Below, one piece after another: positions 38,432-47,389 of a stretch of DNA of 64,000 bases. The notes beneath the pieces are model-generated. The model was not told where the DNA came from. It worked only from the letters and a program-made list of their open reading frames with translations, and did not search any database. Made by a program: the position numbers and the translations under genes. The DNA comes from Micrococcales bacterium (GTDB taxonomy: Bacteria; Actinomycetota; Actinomycetes; Actinomycetales; Dermatophilaceae): NCBI GenBank assembly GCA_021287075.1, contig JAJTBD010000004.1, positions 62,001 to 126,000 of the forward strand, in the 5' to 3' direction. How positions within the stretch are numbered: the stretch's first letter is position 1; each line of letters begins with the position of its first letter.

Positions 38432-39015
38432 GCCGGCCGGACGAGATAGACGACGGCGGCATTGCCGCCCTTGCACACCGTGACCGCACCGTTGGTGCAG
38501 CTCATCGTGTAGGTCTTGTGGGTCACCGGGCTCGCCGCGCGCACGCTGAAGCGGTCGGCACCGGCCCCGAAGCGCTTGGCGGCAGCGGCCGCGCCGACGC
38601 GGCCGGCGAAGGAGCACGAGGTGCGGCCGGCGGTGCCGACCGTGGCCGAGCACCGCTTCGCCGACCCCGGGAGCGCGGTGGCCCGGGGGCTCGGGGTGGT
38701 CGTCTTGGCCGCCGGCGTGCGGCTCGCCGCGGACCGGCTGGCGGGGGCGGCCGACGTGGGGGCCGCGGGGGGCGCCGAGGTCGCAGCGGTCTGGGTGACG
38801 GTCGCGGTGACCGGCGCGGCTGCGGTCTGCTCGCCACCGCCGAGCGCGGCGATGGCACCGGCCGTCAGCGCCGCCGAGGCGAGCGCGACGCCGGCGATCG
38901 TGCCCACGGTGCGGCGGCGGGCGGCGGACTGCCACTCCCGCGCGGCGGAGAGCCGGGGGTCGCTGTAGGCGGGTTCGACGGGCGTGCTGCCGGTCGGGTC
39001 GTGGTCGGGCTGCAC
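38428..39015 (-). CDS. Membrane-anchored small exported protein with a four-cysteine C-terminal domain
   Basis: A 195-residue protein. A 35-residue cytoplasmic start (SAAREWQSAARRR) is followed by one membrane helix (TIAGVALASAALTAGAIAAL). A Thr/Ala/Ser/Pro linker (about 60-115) then leads to a compact extracytoplasmic domain with four cysteines (KRCSATVG, TSCSFAG, YTMSCTNG, TVCKGG) that could form two disulfides. I do not recognise the domain. It is coupled by ATGA to the uncharacterised cytoplasmic protein, so the two may work as an outside sensor with an inside partner. Confidence 0.7.
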   Translation of the reverse strand: MQPDHDPTGSTPVEPAYSDPRLSAAREWQSAARRRTVGTIAGVALASAALTAGAIAALGGGEQTAAAPVTATVTQTAATSAPPAAPTSAAPASRSAASRTPAAKTTTPSPRATALPGSAKRCSATVGTAGRTSCSFAGRVGAAAAAKRFGAGADRFSVRAASPVTHKTYTMSCTNGAVTVCKGGNAAVVYLVRPA

Positions 39016-39188
39016 GGTGAGCTCCTTGCCGAAGGGACGTCCTCGCCGCGGAGGGCTGTCCGGCCCGGGCCGGGTGGTCGCGGCGCAGGCCGGGCTGGGA
39101 GCCCGACCCGGTCAAGCACCATAGCCCCGCCGCGTGCCGGCCCACGAATCGAGCGCACCCTCGAGGAGGGGTATGCCGCGTGCGCGCC

Positions 39189-39863
39189 TCAGCGCTGGAG
39201 GTCGCGCAGGGTGGTGGCGCCGAGCTCCTCGGCCTGGGCGAGATAGAGCTCCGCGCAGGCCAGGGCGTCGGTGAGGGCCTCGTGTGCGCGATAGCGGGGC
39301 AGGCCATAGCGGGCGCGGGCATTCCACAGCCGCAGCTGGGATCCCTTGAGCTCGTCCCAGCCGTGGCCGAGGACCCGCCGCTGGAGCTGGAGGGTGTCGA
39401 CGGCGCAGGCGGGGGCGGGCGCGCCGTGGAGTCGCTCGCACGCGGCGGAGAGGAAGCCCTCCTCGATGTCGGAGTAGTGCGCCAGCAGCACCCTGCCCCG
39501 CAGCGCGGTGAGCAGCTCATCGACCGCGTCGACGAGCTGCTCCCCCTCGGCCAGCCGGTCGTCGGTCAGGCCGTGCACCGTCGCGCTCTGCCCGACCGCA
39601 CCGTCGACGCGGATGAGCAGCTGGCGAGCCCCGCCGAGCACGATGCTGCGCCCCTCCAGCGGCACGAAGCCGATGGACAGCAGCCTGTCCTGCCCCGGTC
39701 GCAGCCCCGTGGTCTCGAAGTCCACCGCCAGCAGCGGGAGCTCGTCCACCGGCGTGGCCGGGTCTGGCGGTGGGGTCGTCAGGAAGGAGCGCAGCGGGCC
39801 GTCGGGCAGTCGCATGGCATAGCGCTTCCGGCGCCCCTCGGCGCCGAAGCGGCCCATGATCAC
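39189..39863 (-). CDS. 3'-5' exonuclease (DnaQ/DEDD family)
   Basis: A 224-residue DEDD exonuclease. Motif I is LAVDFETTGL (residues 46-55), motif II VLLAHYSDIEEGFL, and motif III YRAHEALTDALACAEL with the His-x4-Asp of the DEDDh class. The stand-alone epsilon-like protein follows the DUF294 gene with an ATGA overlap. In other bacteria DnaQ-like and DUF294 genes also form pairs. The spacer from 39016 to 39188 contains one GTATGCCGC motif and no gene. Confidence 0.85.
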   Translation of the reverse strand: MIMGRFGAEGRRKRYAMRLPDGPLRSFLTTPPPDPATPVDELPLLAVDFETTGLRPGQDRLLSIGFVPLEGRSIVLGGARQLLIRVDGAVGQSATVHGLTDDRLAEGEQLVDAVDELLTALRGRVLLAHYSDIEEGFLSAACERLHGAPAPACAVDTLQLQRRVLGHGWDELKGSQLRLWNARARYGLPRYRAHEALTDALACAELYLAQAEELGATTLRDLQR

Positions 39864-41767
39864 AGCGCGGACCCGCTGACGGCCCCGAGGGTCGACTGGG
39901 CCGAGCGCACGACCTGGAAGGCGTCGCGCAGGTGGCGCCGCTCGAAGTCGCTGAGCTCGGTCGGCGCGACGAAGTTGTCGGGCTGCTGGCCTGCGGAGAC
40001 CTGGCGGGCCTGGTGGCGCAGCCGCACATAGGAGATGAACTCGAAGGCATCGCGCAGGTCGGCAGCCCGGTCGCGCGACATGACGCCGGCGTCGGCGACC
40101 GCCTCGATCCGGGCCTGGGTGTTGACCGGGGCCAGCCCGTGGGCGAGGGCGTGCACCCGGGCCAGCTCGACGACCGCGCCGACGCCGCCGATCTTGAGGT
40201 CGAGGGTGTCCTTGTGCTCGCCCTCCTTCTGGAGGACGAAGCCGCGGAAGAAGCCAAGCGGGGGCTCGTGGTCGACGGCCGACCTGACCATGTGGGCGAG
40301 GAAGGCCTTGCTGTGCGGGGTCTGGGCGAGCACCCAGCGGTGCAGGTCCTGCTCGAGGGAGGCGTCTCCGTGGACGGGGCGCATGTCAAAGAAGATCGTC
40401 GCGTTGAGGATCGCGTCGGGCTCGGGCTGGCGCAGCCAGGTGCCGAACTCGCGCCGCCACTGCGAGATCGGCTGCCGCCAGCGCGGATTGGTCGCCATGA
40501 TGTCGCCGGGGCAGCGCGCATAGCCGCACCGCTCCAGCGCGTCGACGACCCACTCGGCCAGCCGCGCGAACCACTCCTCGTGCTCCGGCTGCATCTCGTC
40601 GGAGATGAGCAGGGCGTTGTCCTGGTCGCTCGACAGGCCCTGCTCGAGCCGGCCCCGCGAGCCGAAGACGACCCAGCAATAGGGCACCGGGGGTGCGCCC
40701 AGCTCGGCCTCGGCGAGCTCGAGCAGGCGGCGCTCGACGGCGTCCCCGACGGCGGTGACGACCCGCCCGATGTCGTCGGCGGTCGCGTCCTGGGAGACCA
40801 GCTGCTCGACCAGCCGGGGCAGGCGTCTGCCGAGCTCGGCCAGCCCGGCGACGCTCGTCTGCTTGCGGATGTCGGAGACGAGATAGACGGGGCTGGCGTG
40901 CTCGAGCCGGATGAGGTCGGTGCCGGTGACGAGGCCGAGCGGCCGCCCGTCGGGTCGCACGACGGGCATGTGGTGGATGCTCTTGGCGACCATCTCCATG
41001 AGGACCTCGAAGGCCATCGTGTCGGGGCCCACCGTCACCGGGTCGCTGGTCATCACCTCGGCGACGGGGTCGCCGGGGTCGCGGCCGACGGCGAGCACCC
41101 GGGAGCGCAGGTCCTTGTCGGTGAGGATGCCGATGGCGCCCTCGCCGCCCTGCCCCACCGCACCCGCACCCGCACCCGCCTTGTCGAGGCCGGTGACGAG
41201 CAGCGACGAGACCCGCTCGGCCGCCATGAGCTCGGCCGCCTCACGGATGGTCGCGGTCACCGCGATCGTGATGGGCTCGCGCGAGATGAGCTCTCCCACA
41301 CGGGTTTTGAGGATGGCACCGCCCTGGTCCGTGCGCTGCTGGGACTGGACGGCGGCGCGAAGTCGACTGGCGAGCAGCTCGACAAAGAAGCGGTGCAGGT
41401 CGGGGTGCTCGCGGACCAGCTCCCGGAAGTCGTCACCCGACATCGCGAGCGCGAGGGTGTCCTCGATCGCGCGCACATCGTGCTGGCTGCGTCCGCCACG
41501 CAGGATGTTGGAGGTGCCGACGGTGGTGCCCTCCGCGGAGCGCTCGACGAGCACCCCGCTGGCGTCGGTGATGTCGACGGCGCCGGAGCGCAGCACATAG
41601 ACGGTGTCATTGGCCTCGCCCACCGAGATCAGCGTGCTGCCCCGGCGGAAATAGCGCATCGTCAGCTGGGCCGGCAGCCGGTCGAGCGCGCGGCCCGGCA
41701 GCCCCTCGAAGGGCGCGTGCGCGGCCAGGAAGTCGCGCACCTCCCGCAGCTCGGTCTCCATCTGCAC
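39860..41767 (-). CDS. DUF294 nucleotidyltransferase-like protein with cNMP-binding and CBS domains
   Basis: A 635-residue multidomain protein. It has a cyclic-nucleotide-binding domain (1-140; LTMRYFRRGSTLISVGEAND), two CBS repeats (150-300; MTSDPVTVGPDTMAFEVLMEM), then a DUF294 nucleotidyltransferase core with VFGSRGRLEQGLSSDQDNAL (about 375), and a C-terminal DUF294_C helical region. This is the GlnD-like design that senses nucleotides and may nucleotidylate a protein. A Gly/Ala tract between the CBS units (AGAGAGAVGQGG) comes from a CACCCG repeat. It is operonic with the exonuclease. Confidence 0.88.
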   Translation of the reverse strand: MQMETELREVRDFLAAHAPFEGLPGRALDRLPAQLTMRYFRRGSTLISVGEANDTVYVLRSGAVDITDASGVLVERSAEGTTVGTSNILRGGRSQHDVRAIEDTLALAMSGDDFRELVREHPDLHRFFVELLASRLRAAVQSQQRTDQGGAILKTRVGELISREPITIAVTATIREAAELMAAERVSSLLVTGLDKAGAGAGAVGQGGEGAIGILTDKDLRSRVLAVGRDPGDPVAEVMTSDPVTVGPDTMAFEVLMEMVAKSIHHMPVVRPDGRPLGLVTGTDLIRLEHASPVYLVSDIRKQTSVAGLAELGRRLPRLVEQLVSQDATADDIGRVVTAVGDAVERRLLELAEAELGAPPVPYCWVVFGSRGRLEQGLSSDQDNALLISDEMQPEHEEWFARLAEWVVDALERCGYARCPGDIMATNPRWRQPISQWRREFGTWLRQPEPDAILNATIFFDMRPVHGDASLEQDLHRWVLAQTPHSKAFLAHMVRSAVDHEPPLGFFRGFVLQKEGEHKDTLDLKIGGVGAVVELARVHALAHGLAPVNTQARIEAVADAGVMSRDRAADLRDAFEFISYVRLRHQARQVSAGQQPDNFVAPTELSDFERRHLRDAFQVVRSAQSTLGAVSGSAL

Positions 41768-41861
41768 ATCGCACCAGACGACCAGCGGGTATGCCGCGTG
41801 CCCACCCCCGCGTGTCGGTCACCGGCCGCTGTCGCGCGCCCAAAGGCGTGGGGGCTCGCCG

Positions 41862-43373
41862 TCAGCCCCTGGTCCAGGCGCGTGGCCCCTTGGCCGAGGC
41901 CCGGCGGAGCGCGTCGATGCCCTCGCGCTCGGCCTGGTGGGCGGCGATCAGGTCGTGGGCGGCGAGGGCGCCATAGGTGAAGCCGGACTCGCCAGCGGCC
42001 TCGGCGGCAGCGCAGAGCTCACGGAGCCGGGCAAGGGCGACGGCGCCGTCCTGCACCTGGCCGAGGCCGTCGGTCACGCCCTCCCAGAGCCGAGCGAGCT
42101 CCGCGGCGGGCTCGCCGAAGGCATCGGCGAGCGCCTCGCTGGCATAGCGGGCGGCCTTGGCCTTCTTGCGGGTCTCGTGGAGCAGCCGGTGCCGCTCCTC
42201 CCCCTCGGCCTGCCGCGCCGCCTGCCAGGCCCTGTCGACGCGACGGTCGGCGGCGGCCACCAGCGCGGGGAGCACCTTGGCCGCCTTGCGCTCGGCCTTG
42301 GGGCGGACGGGTGGCGCGATGACCAGGCGCACGAGCGCATCGCACAGCGCGGCATACCGCTCGCCGTCCATCTCGCGCAGCAGCTCGGAGCGGGCCCGGT
42401 CGTGGGTGGCGTCGAGCTCGGTGGCGACACGCTTGGCGACGGGCCCGACGACCAGCTCGGGAGGCAGCGCCTGGACCCGCTCGGTGAGGCGCTCCTTGAG
42501 CACCTCGGCGTCGCGCGGGCCACCCAGGATCTCGCCGAGCCAGCGCAGCTCGTCGCGCAGGGGATCGGTGACCGACCGGTCGAGGATCGGCCGGAAGGTC
42601 CGCAGCGCGCTGCGGAGCCGCCGCGCCGCGACCCTCGACTTGTGCACGGCGTCGGAGGCGTCGGCGCGCACGTCATGCTCGAGCGCCTGGATCACGCCGA
42701 CCTGGGTGCCCACATAGTCCCAGAGCACCTCTGCCGCAGACGTTTTGGGCGTATGCCGCGCGCCCTTGTCGGCGCGCCACTGCGCCTTGGCAGGGCGGTC
42801 GCCGAGGGCCCGGGAGAGCTTGGAGGGGAAGGCGGCGATGTCGATGCCCGCAGTGGCGAAGCGCTCGGTGATGCGGTCGAGGAGGGCCGCGTCGCCGCTG
42901 CCGACCAGCTCGATCTCCAGCTCGCGCCAGCTCTCCTCGGAGGGGTGGACGGTGACGGTGTCGTCACAGAGCTGTGCGACGACCTGACCCCCGGCGTCGA
43001 GGAGGTCGGTCTCGAGCCGCACCGTCTCGAGCACGGCGGCCGGCACCAGCGGAGCGCGCCCGACGATCACGGCGACGCCGGCGCGGTGGCCGCCCGGGAC
43101 CCGGGCGGGGGTGACGCCCTCGGTCAGCGGCGCGTGCACCTCGAGGCGGGTGCCGTCCTCGCGGGGGAGTTTGAGGTGCCAGCCCGCGTCGGCGCCGCCC
43201 ACGCGCCGGCGCAGCGTGACCTTCGCGCGGATGAGGGCGAGGTCGACGGTGTCGAGATAGGTCGCGCTGAGCTGATGGCGACGCTGCTCACCGAGGGTGA
43301 CGATCTCGCCGAGATCGGGCAGCTCCTGCCCCGTGTCGACCGCGAACTTCCGCTCGTGCTCAACCTGTTCCAC
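41862..43373 (-). CDS. CYTH and CHAD domain-containing protein
   Basis: A 503-residue protein. Residues 1-200 are a CYTH triphosphate-tunnel domain (EHERKFAVD gives the ExExK motif; YLDTVDLALIRAKVTLRRR). Residues 225-500 are a CHAD helical bundle rich in conserved histidines and arginines (DAVHKSRVAARRLRSALRTF). CHAD proteins bind polyphosphate and CYTH domains bind triphosphates, so a polyphosphate role is likely. The GTG at 43373 has AAGGAGGG 8 bases upstream. The linker between the domains is the GTATGCCGC motif read as ARHTPKT. Confidence 0.88.
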   Translation of the reverse strand: MEQVEHERKFAVDTGQELPDLGEIVTLGEQRRHQLSATYLDTVDLALIRAKVTLRRRVGGADAGWHLKLPREDGTRLEVHAPLTEGVTPARVPGGHRAGVAVIVGRAPLVPAAVLETVRLETDLLDAGGQVVAQLCDDTVTVHPSEESWRELEIELVGSGDAALLDRITERFATAGIDIAAFPSKLSRALGDRPAKAQWRADKGARHTPKTSAAEVLWDYVGTQVGVIQALEHDVRADASDAVHKSRVAARRLRSALRTFRPILDRSVTDPLRDELRWLGEILGGPRDAEVLKERLTERVQALPPELVVGPVAKRVATELDATHDRARSELLREMDGERYAALCDALVRLVIAPPVRPKAERKAAKVLPALVAAADRRVDRAWQAARQAEGEERHRLLHETRKKAKAARYASEALADAFGEPAAELARLWEGVTDGLGQVQDGAVALARLRELCAAAEAAGESGFTYGALAAHDLIAAHQAEREGIDALRRASAKGPRAWTRG

Positions 43374-43511
43374 CGCGACTGCCCTCCTTGGGCGGCGCGC
43401 CGTCGGGGCGCCGCCGTGGCGCCCGGCGCGACGTGGCGCACGTCCCATCGATTCTTCCGGACGCGGCGAGGCGGCGGGGCGATAGTGGAAGCGGGCCCCG
43501 TCACAGAGGTC

Positions 43512-43530
43512 ATACCCCCGGGGGTATAGT
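43512..43530 (+). promoter_or_regulatory. Second CstR/CsoR-type operator overlapping the -10 box
   Basis: ATACCCCCGGGGGTAT (43512-43527) is a perfect palindrome nearly identical to the operator at 6025. Its right end runs into the -10 box TATAGT (43525-43530), which ends 6 bases before the ATG at 43537. Repressor binding would cover the promoter directly. Confidence 0.88.
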
Positions 43531-43536
43531 GGAGTC

Positions 43537-45174
43537 ATGGAGAATCGCATGCGGATCGTCATTGTCGGCGGAGTTGCAGGGGGCATGTCGGCGGCGACCC
43601 GGCTGCGGCGGCTGTCGGAGGACGCCGAGATCGTCGTCCTGGAGCGCAGCGGCCATGTCTCCTTCGCCAACTGCGGGCTGCCCTATCACGTCGGCGGCGT
43701 CATCGAGCAGCGTGGGGCTCTGCTCCTTCAGACCCCCGCGAGCCTCGGCGCCCGCTTCGGCCTCGACGTGCGGGTGCGTCACGAGGTCACCGCGATCGAC
43801 CCCGCCGCCAGGACCCTGACCGTCCGCGACCTCGACGCCGGCACCGACGAGCAGCTCGGCTATGACGCGCTGGTCCTCTCCCCCGGCGCCCGGCCCGTCC
43901 GCCCGCCGATCCCGGGCATCGAGCGGGCCCTGAGCCTGCGCGACATCGAGGACACCGACGCCCTGGTCGCCGCCGCCGGCGGATCGGGCACGGCGGTCGT
44001 CGTGGGCGGCGGCTTCATCGGGGTCGAGATGGCCGAGAACCTCGCCCACCGCGGGATCTCGACGACCATCGTCGAGGCCATGCCCCAGGTGATGACGCCC
44101 ATCGACCCCGAGATGGCGGCCCCTGTGCACGACCGCATCCGCACCGCGGGCATCGGCCTCGAGCTGGGCGCGACCGTCACCGCCATCGGCGAGCGCGATG
44201 TCACGCTGGCCGACGGCCGCACCCTGCCCGCCGACCTCGTCGTCGCGGCGATCGGCGTGCGCCCCGACACCACCCTCGTCGACGCGGCCGGGCTCGAGCG
44301 CGGGCCGCTCGGCGGCATACTCGTCGACGCCTCGATGCGCACCTCCGACGCCGACATCTATGCGGTCGGCGACGCCGTCGAGAAGGTCGACGCCCTCACC
44401 GGCGACAGCGTCCTGGTGCCGCTGGCCAACACCGCCAACCGGCAGGGTCGCATGGTCGCCGACGTCATCATGGGGCGCGACGCCGCAGACCGCCCGGTGC
44501 TGGGCACCGCCATCGTCGGGGTCTGTGGGATGGCCGTCGCGTCGACCGGCTGGAGCGAGAAGCGGCTCAAGGCCGCCGGCCGCGCCTATCGCGCGATCCA
44601 CACCCACCCCGCCTCCCATGCCGGCTACTACCCCGGCGCCGAGGGGATGTCTCTCAAGCTGCTCGTCGACCCCGAGACCGATGCCATCCTCGGCGCCCAG
44701 GCCGTCGGCGGCGAGGGTGTCGACAAGCGCATCGATGTGATCGCGACGGCGATCACCGGCGGGATCACGGCCAGCCGGCTCGCCGACCTCGAGCTGGCCT
44801 ATGCGCCACAGTTCAGCTCGGCCAAGGACCCGGTCAACATGCTCGGCTATATCGCCCGCAACCTGCGCGAGGGACTGGTCGAGACGATCCAGTGGGACGA
44901 GCTGGCGGACGCGGTGGCCGACGGCGCGACGGTGCTGGACGTGCGCACCCCCAAGGAGTTCGCCGCGGGCGCCATCCCGGGGGCGGTCAACATCCCCGTC
45001 GACGAGCTGCGCGACCGGCTCGACGAGGTGCCCGAGGGCGGGCTCGTCGTGCACTGCGCCGTCGGCCTGCGCGGATACATCGCCTGCCGGATCCTCGAGC
45101 AGCACGGCCAGCACGCCCGCAATCTCGACGGCGGCATCCGCACCTGGCAGGCGGGCCTCTCGGCGAGCGCCTGA
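43537..45174 (+). CDS. CoA-disulfide/persulfide reductase with C-terminal rhodanese domain
   Basis: A 545-residue flavoprotein. The FAD-binding start is IVIVGGVAGGMSAATRLRRL, and the single redox cysteine is in SFANCGLPYH (about 47) as in CoA-disulfide reductases. An NAD(P)H domain (VVGGGFIGVEMAENLA) and dimerisation domain follow, then a rhodanese domain (about 460-545) with active loop CAVGLRGY. It reduces CoA persulfide or polysulfide. Start at 43537 fits a leaderless transcript; an ATG at 43549 with GGAG 6 bases upstream is the alternative. With the gene at 6087 it forms a CstR-type regulon. Confidence 0.9.
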   Translation: MENRMRIVIVGGVAGGMSAATRLRRLSEDAEIVVLERSGHVSFANCGLPYHVGGVIEQRGALLLQTPASLGARFGLDVRVRHEVTAIDPAARTLTVRDLDAGTDEQLGYDALVLSPGARPVRPPIPGIERALSLRDIEDTDALVAAAGGSGTAVVVGGGFIGVEMAENLAHRGISTTIVEAMPQVMTPIDPEMAAPVHDRIRTAGIGLELGATVTAIGERDVTLADGRTLPADLVVAAIGVRPDTTLVDAAGLERGPLGGILVDASMRTSDADIYAVGDAVEKVDALTGDSVLVPLANTANRQGRMVADVIMGRDAADRPVLGTAIVGVCGMAVASTGWSEKRLKAAGRAYRAIHTHPASHAGYYPGAEGMSLKLLVDPETDAILGAQAVGGEGVDKRIDVIATAITGGITASRLADLELAYAPQFSSAKDPVNMLGYIARNLREGLVETIQWDELADAVADGATVLDVRTPKEFAAGAIPGAVNIPVDELRDRLDEVPEGGLVVHCAVGLRGYIACRILEQHGQHARNLDGGIRTWQAGLSASA

Positions 45175-45207
45175 CCCGACCCCGCGCGCCGGACCGCCAG
45201 CGCGCGA

Positions 45208-45225
45208 GTTCACCCTCCGTTCACC
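45208..45225 (+). promoter_or_regulatory. PHO box (PhoP-binding direct repeat)
   Basis: GTTCACCCTCCGTTCACC contains two exact GTTCACC units 11 bases apart, the consensus of the actinobacterial PhoP box. TACCGT at 45232 is a possible -10 box. The downstream gene should be controlled by phosphate starvation. Confidence 0.8.
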
Positions 45226-45265
45226 TTCGGCTACCGTAGTTCCACGTGCCTGAGGGGATCCGACC

Positions 45266-45999
45266 ATGAACATCGTCGACCGACTGCTCATCCGTACCCC
45301 GACGCGGTGGCTTGTGGCGCTGGCAGCAGCGGCGGTCGCCATCCTGGTCGTGTGCGGGGTCACCTGGCAGGTCCTCCAGGACGGTGCGCTCTGGATCGGT
45401 CTCGACACCGAGTCGAGGCTGCGCCCCTCGCCGAGCATCAACCTCCCAGCCCTGACCTCCGGTCTGGTGCTGATCGGCGCCGGTTTCTCCTGGCTGTCGG
45501 TGGCGCCCCACATCGTCGCCCACCGTGTCCGCCGCCAGCTCACCCGGCTGCTCGGCGGCTTCCTCATCTTCATGGGCCTCGACGAGGTTTTCGGCATCCA
45601 CGAGGACCTCGGCGGCCTGTTCAACACCGACTGGCAGATCGTCTATCTGCCGATCATCGCCGTCGGCGGGGTCGGCGCTCTCGGCGCGCTGTCCTATCTG
45701 TGGAGTGAGCGCTGGCGGGCGCCGCTGGGTCGCTCCTCTATGGCGGCTTCTCCTGGGCCTACTCCCAGCTGGTCGAGAAGCTCAGCTGGGACTATGACGC
45801 GTCCGGTCACAAGACGCCGTCCGAGCATCTGACCGCGCTGACCTTCGTCGAGGAGACCGGCGAGATCATCGGCTCCGCCTGCTTCTTCCTCGCCGCAGCC
45901 CTGACGATCAAGGCCATCGTGCGCCACCACCGCGACGCTGCCCTCGACGCCGCCCTGCGCGAGGAGGCCGCGGTCGGACGGGCCCGTAGCCACCGCTGA
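45266..45999 (+). pseudogene. PHO-box-controlled membrane protein, frameshifted
   Basis: The first 155 residues (four membrane helices; VALAAAAVAILVVCGVTWQ, SGLVLIGAGFSWLSVAP, GGFLIFMGLDEVFGIHEDLG) are in one frame. Around 45710-45730 the frame is lost. Another frame continues with SLLYGGFSWAYSQLVEKLSWDY and ends EIIGSACFFLAAALTIKAIV to a TGA at 45997. The two parts together would give about 243 residues with five or six helices. DEVFGIHE resembles a metal- or ligand-binding turn in a membrane family I cannot name. One missing base, or two added, would explain it. Confidence 0.65.
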
Positions 46000-46005
46000 C
46001 CTCAG

Positions 46006-47301
46006 TCAGGCAGTATGCCGCGGAGGCGCGAAGGCCATGCCGGCACCGACATCGGCGGTGCGCATCATGACCAGGTCGCGGGCGTAGTTCTGGTGCATCT
46101 GCCAGGGCGCCCTGGTGCCCTGCTTGGGGAAGGCCCCCTCCGCGCGGTGGACATAGCCGGCATCCAGCGGCAGCAGCGGCCGCTCCTCCATCCGACCGCT
46201 GGGGGTCGGCACCGCGACGGCATACCCGTGCCTGTCCATATAGGCGAGCAGTCGGCAGACATAGCGGGAGGCGAGGTCGGCGCGCAGCGTCCACGAGGCG
46301 TTGGTGTATCCGACGCACATCGCGGCGTTGGGCACGCCCGAGAGCATCATCCCGCGATAGACGAAGGAGTGGGCGAGGTCGACCGGCTGCCCGTCGACGC
46401 TCACGTCGACCCCGCCGAGCGCGAGCATCTCCAGACCGGTGGCCGTGACCACGATGTCGGCCTCGATGATCTGACCGGATGAGGTGCGGATGCCTTCTGG
46501 CACAAAGCGATCGATGGTGTCGGTGACCACCTGGGCGCGCCCGCTGGTGATGGCCTCATAGAGGTCGCCGCCGGGGATGAGGCACAGCCGCTGGTCCCAC
46601 GGGTTGTAGCGCGGGGTGAAGTGCTCGTCGACAAGTCGCTCGTCGCCGAGCCCCTCGACATTGCCGGCCCGCAGTATCCGCTTGACCAGTCCCGGCCGGC
46701 GCCGGCTCAGCTGATAGAGCGTGGAGTTCATCGCGACCGACTTCGCCCGCGCGAGGCGAGAGGCGGCCATGGCCGGGAGTCGGCGCTGGAGCTCGCGCAC
46801 CACGACATCCTCGGCCGGCTGGGAGACCACATAGGTCGGGGTATGCCGCGCGCTCTCCCCCTCCGCGTCGGTCACCTCGGTCGCCAGAGTCCACCGCTGG
46901 ACGGTCGAGTCCCATTGCGCCGCAACGACCTTGGTGCCGAACTCGATGCGACGGTCGATGCCGTGCTCATGGGCGGTGTCGCGGATGTAGTCGCGGATCT
47001 CGGGCCCGCTGGCGATCGCGGTGGGGGTGCGCCACGGCCGGAAGGGATAGCCGAGGGTGAACATGTCGGAGTCGGAGCGCACGCCCGGATAGCGGAAGAG
47101 GTCCCACGTGCCGCCGATGGCCTGCCGCCCCTCGAGGATGGTGTAGCTGCGCTGCGGGTGGCTCTCCTGGAGGCGATAGGCCGCACCGATGCCGGACAGG
47201 CCGGCGCCGACGATGACGACGTCGTGGTGGCTGGTGTCCGGGGCCGTCGTGGGCGCGCCGTGGTCCGCGGGGCCAGGCGAGTGCGCTGTGGGTGCCGACA
47301 T
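46006..47301 (-). CDS. EthA-like Baeyer-Villiger monooxygenase with its NADPH domain core deleted
   Basis: A 431-residue protein closely similar to EthA (about 490). The FAD motif VIVGAGLSGIGAAYRL and WDLFRYPGVRSDSDMFTLGY are present, as are PHYNPWDQRLC-like RYNPWDQRLCLIPGGD, VTATGLE and MMLSGVPNAAMCVGYTNASW. About 74 residues are missing between positions 147 and 152, removing the FxGxxxHxxxWP fingerprint and the second GxGxxG that binds NADPH. The frame is kept, and the junction reads SARHTPTYVVS with ARHTP encoded by a GTATGCCGCGC motif. It is probably inactive as a monooxygenase. The gene ends with another GTATGCCGC motif (RHTA). Confidence 0.8.
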   Translation of the reverse strand: MSAPTAHSPGPADHGAPTTAPDTSHHDVVIVGAGLSGIGAAYRLQESHPQRSYTILEGRQAIGGTWDLFRYPGVRSDSDMFTLGYPFRPWRTPTAIASGPEIRDYIRDTAHEHGIDRRIEFGTKVVAAQWDSTVQRWTLATEVTDAEGESARHTPTYVVSQPAEDVVVRELQRRLPAMAASRLARAKSVAMNSTLYQLSRRRPGLVKRILRAGNVEGLGDERLVDEHFTPRYNPWDQRLCLIPGGDLYEAITSGRAQVVTDTIDRFVPEGIRTSSGQIIEADIVVTATGLEMLALGGVDVSVDGQPVDLAHSFVYRGMMLSGVPNAAMCVGYTNASWTLRADLASRYVCRLLAYMDRHGYAVAVPTPSGRMEERPLLPLDAGYVHRAEGAFPKQGTRAPWQMHQNYARDLVMMRTADVGAGMAFAPPRHTA

Positions 47302-47389
47302 GACCCAAACCTACCCGCGGTAGAGCCGCCGCGGACAGGGCCGGCACACCGATGGGCCGATGCTGGGCTGCGGCACCGCCGCCCGCGCG

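Noticed and set aside
41158-41181. CACCCG microsatellite in the DUF294 gene as a phase-variation tract
   Set aside because: Units are six bases, so length changes keep the frame; it lies in a flexible linker and switching is unlikely.
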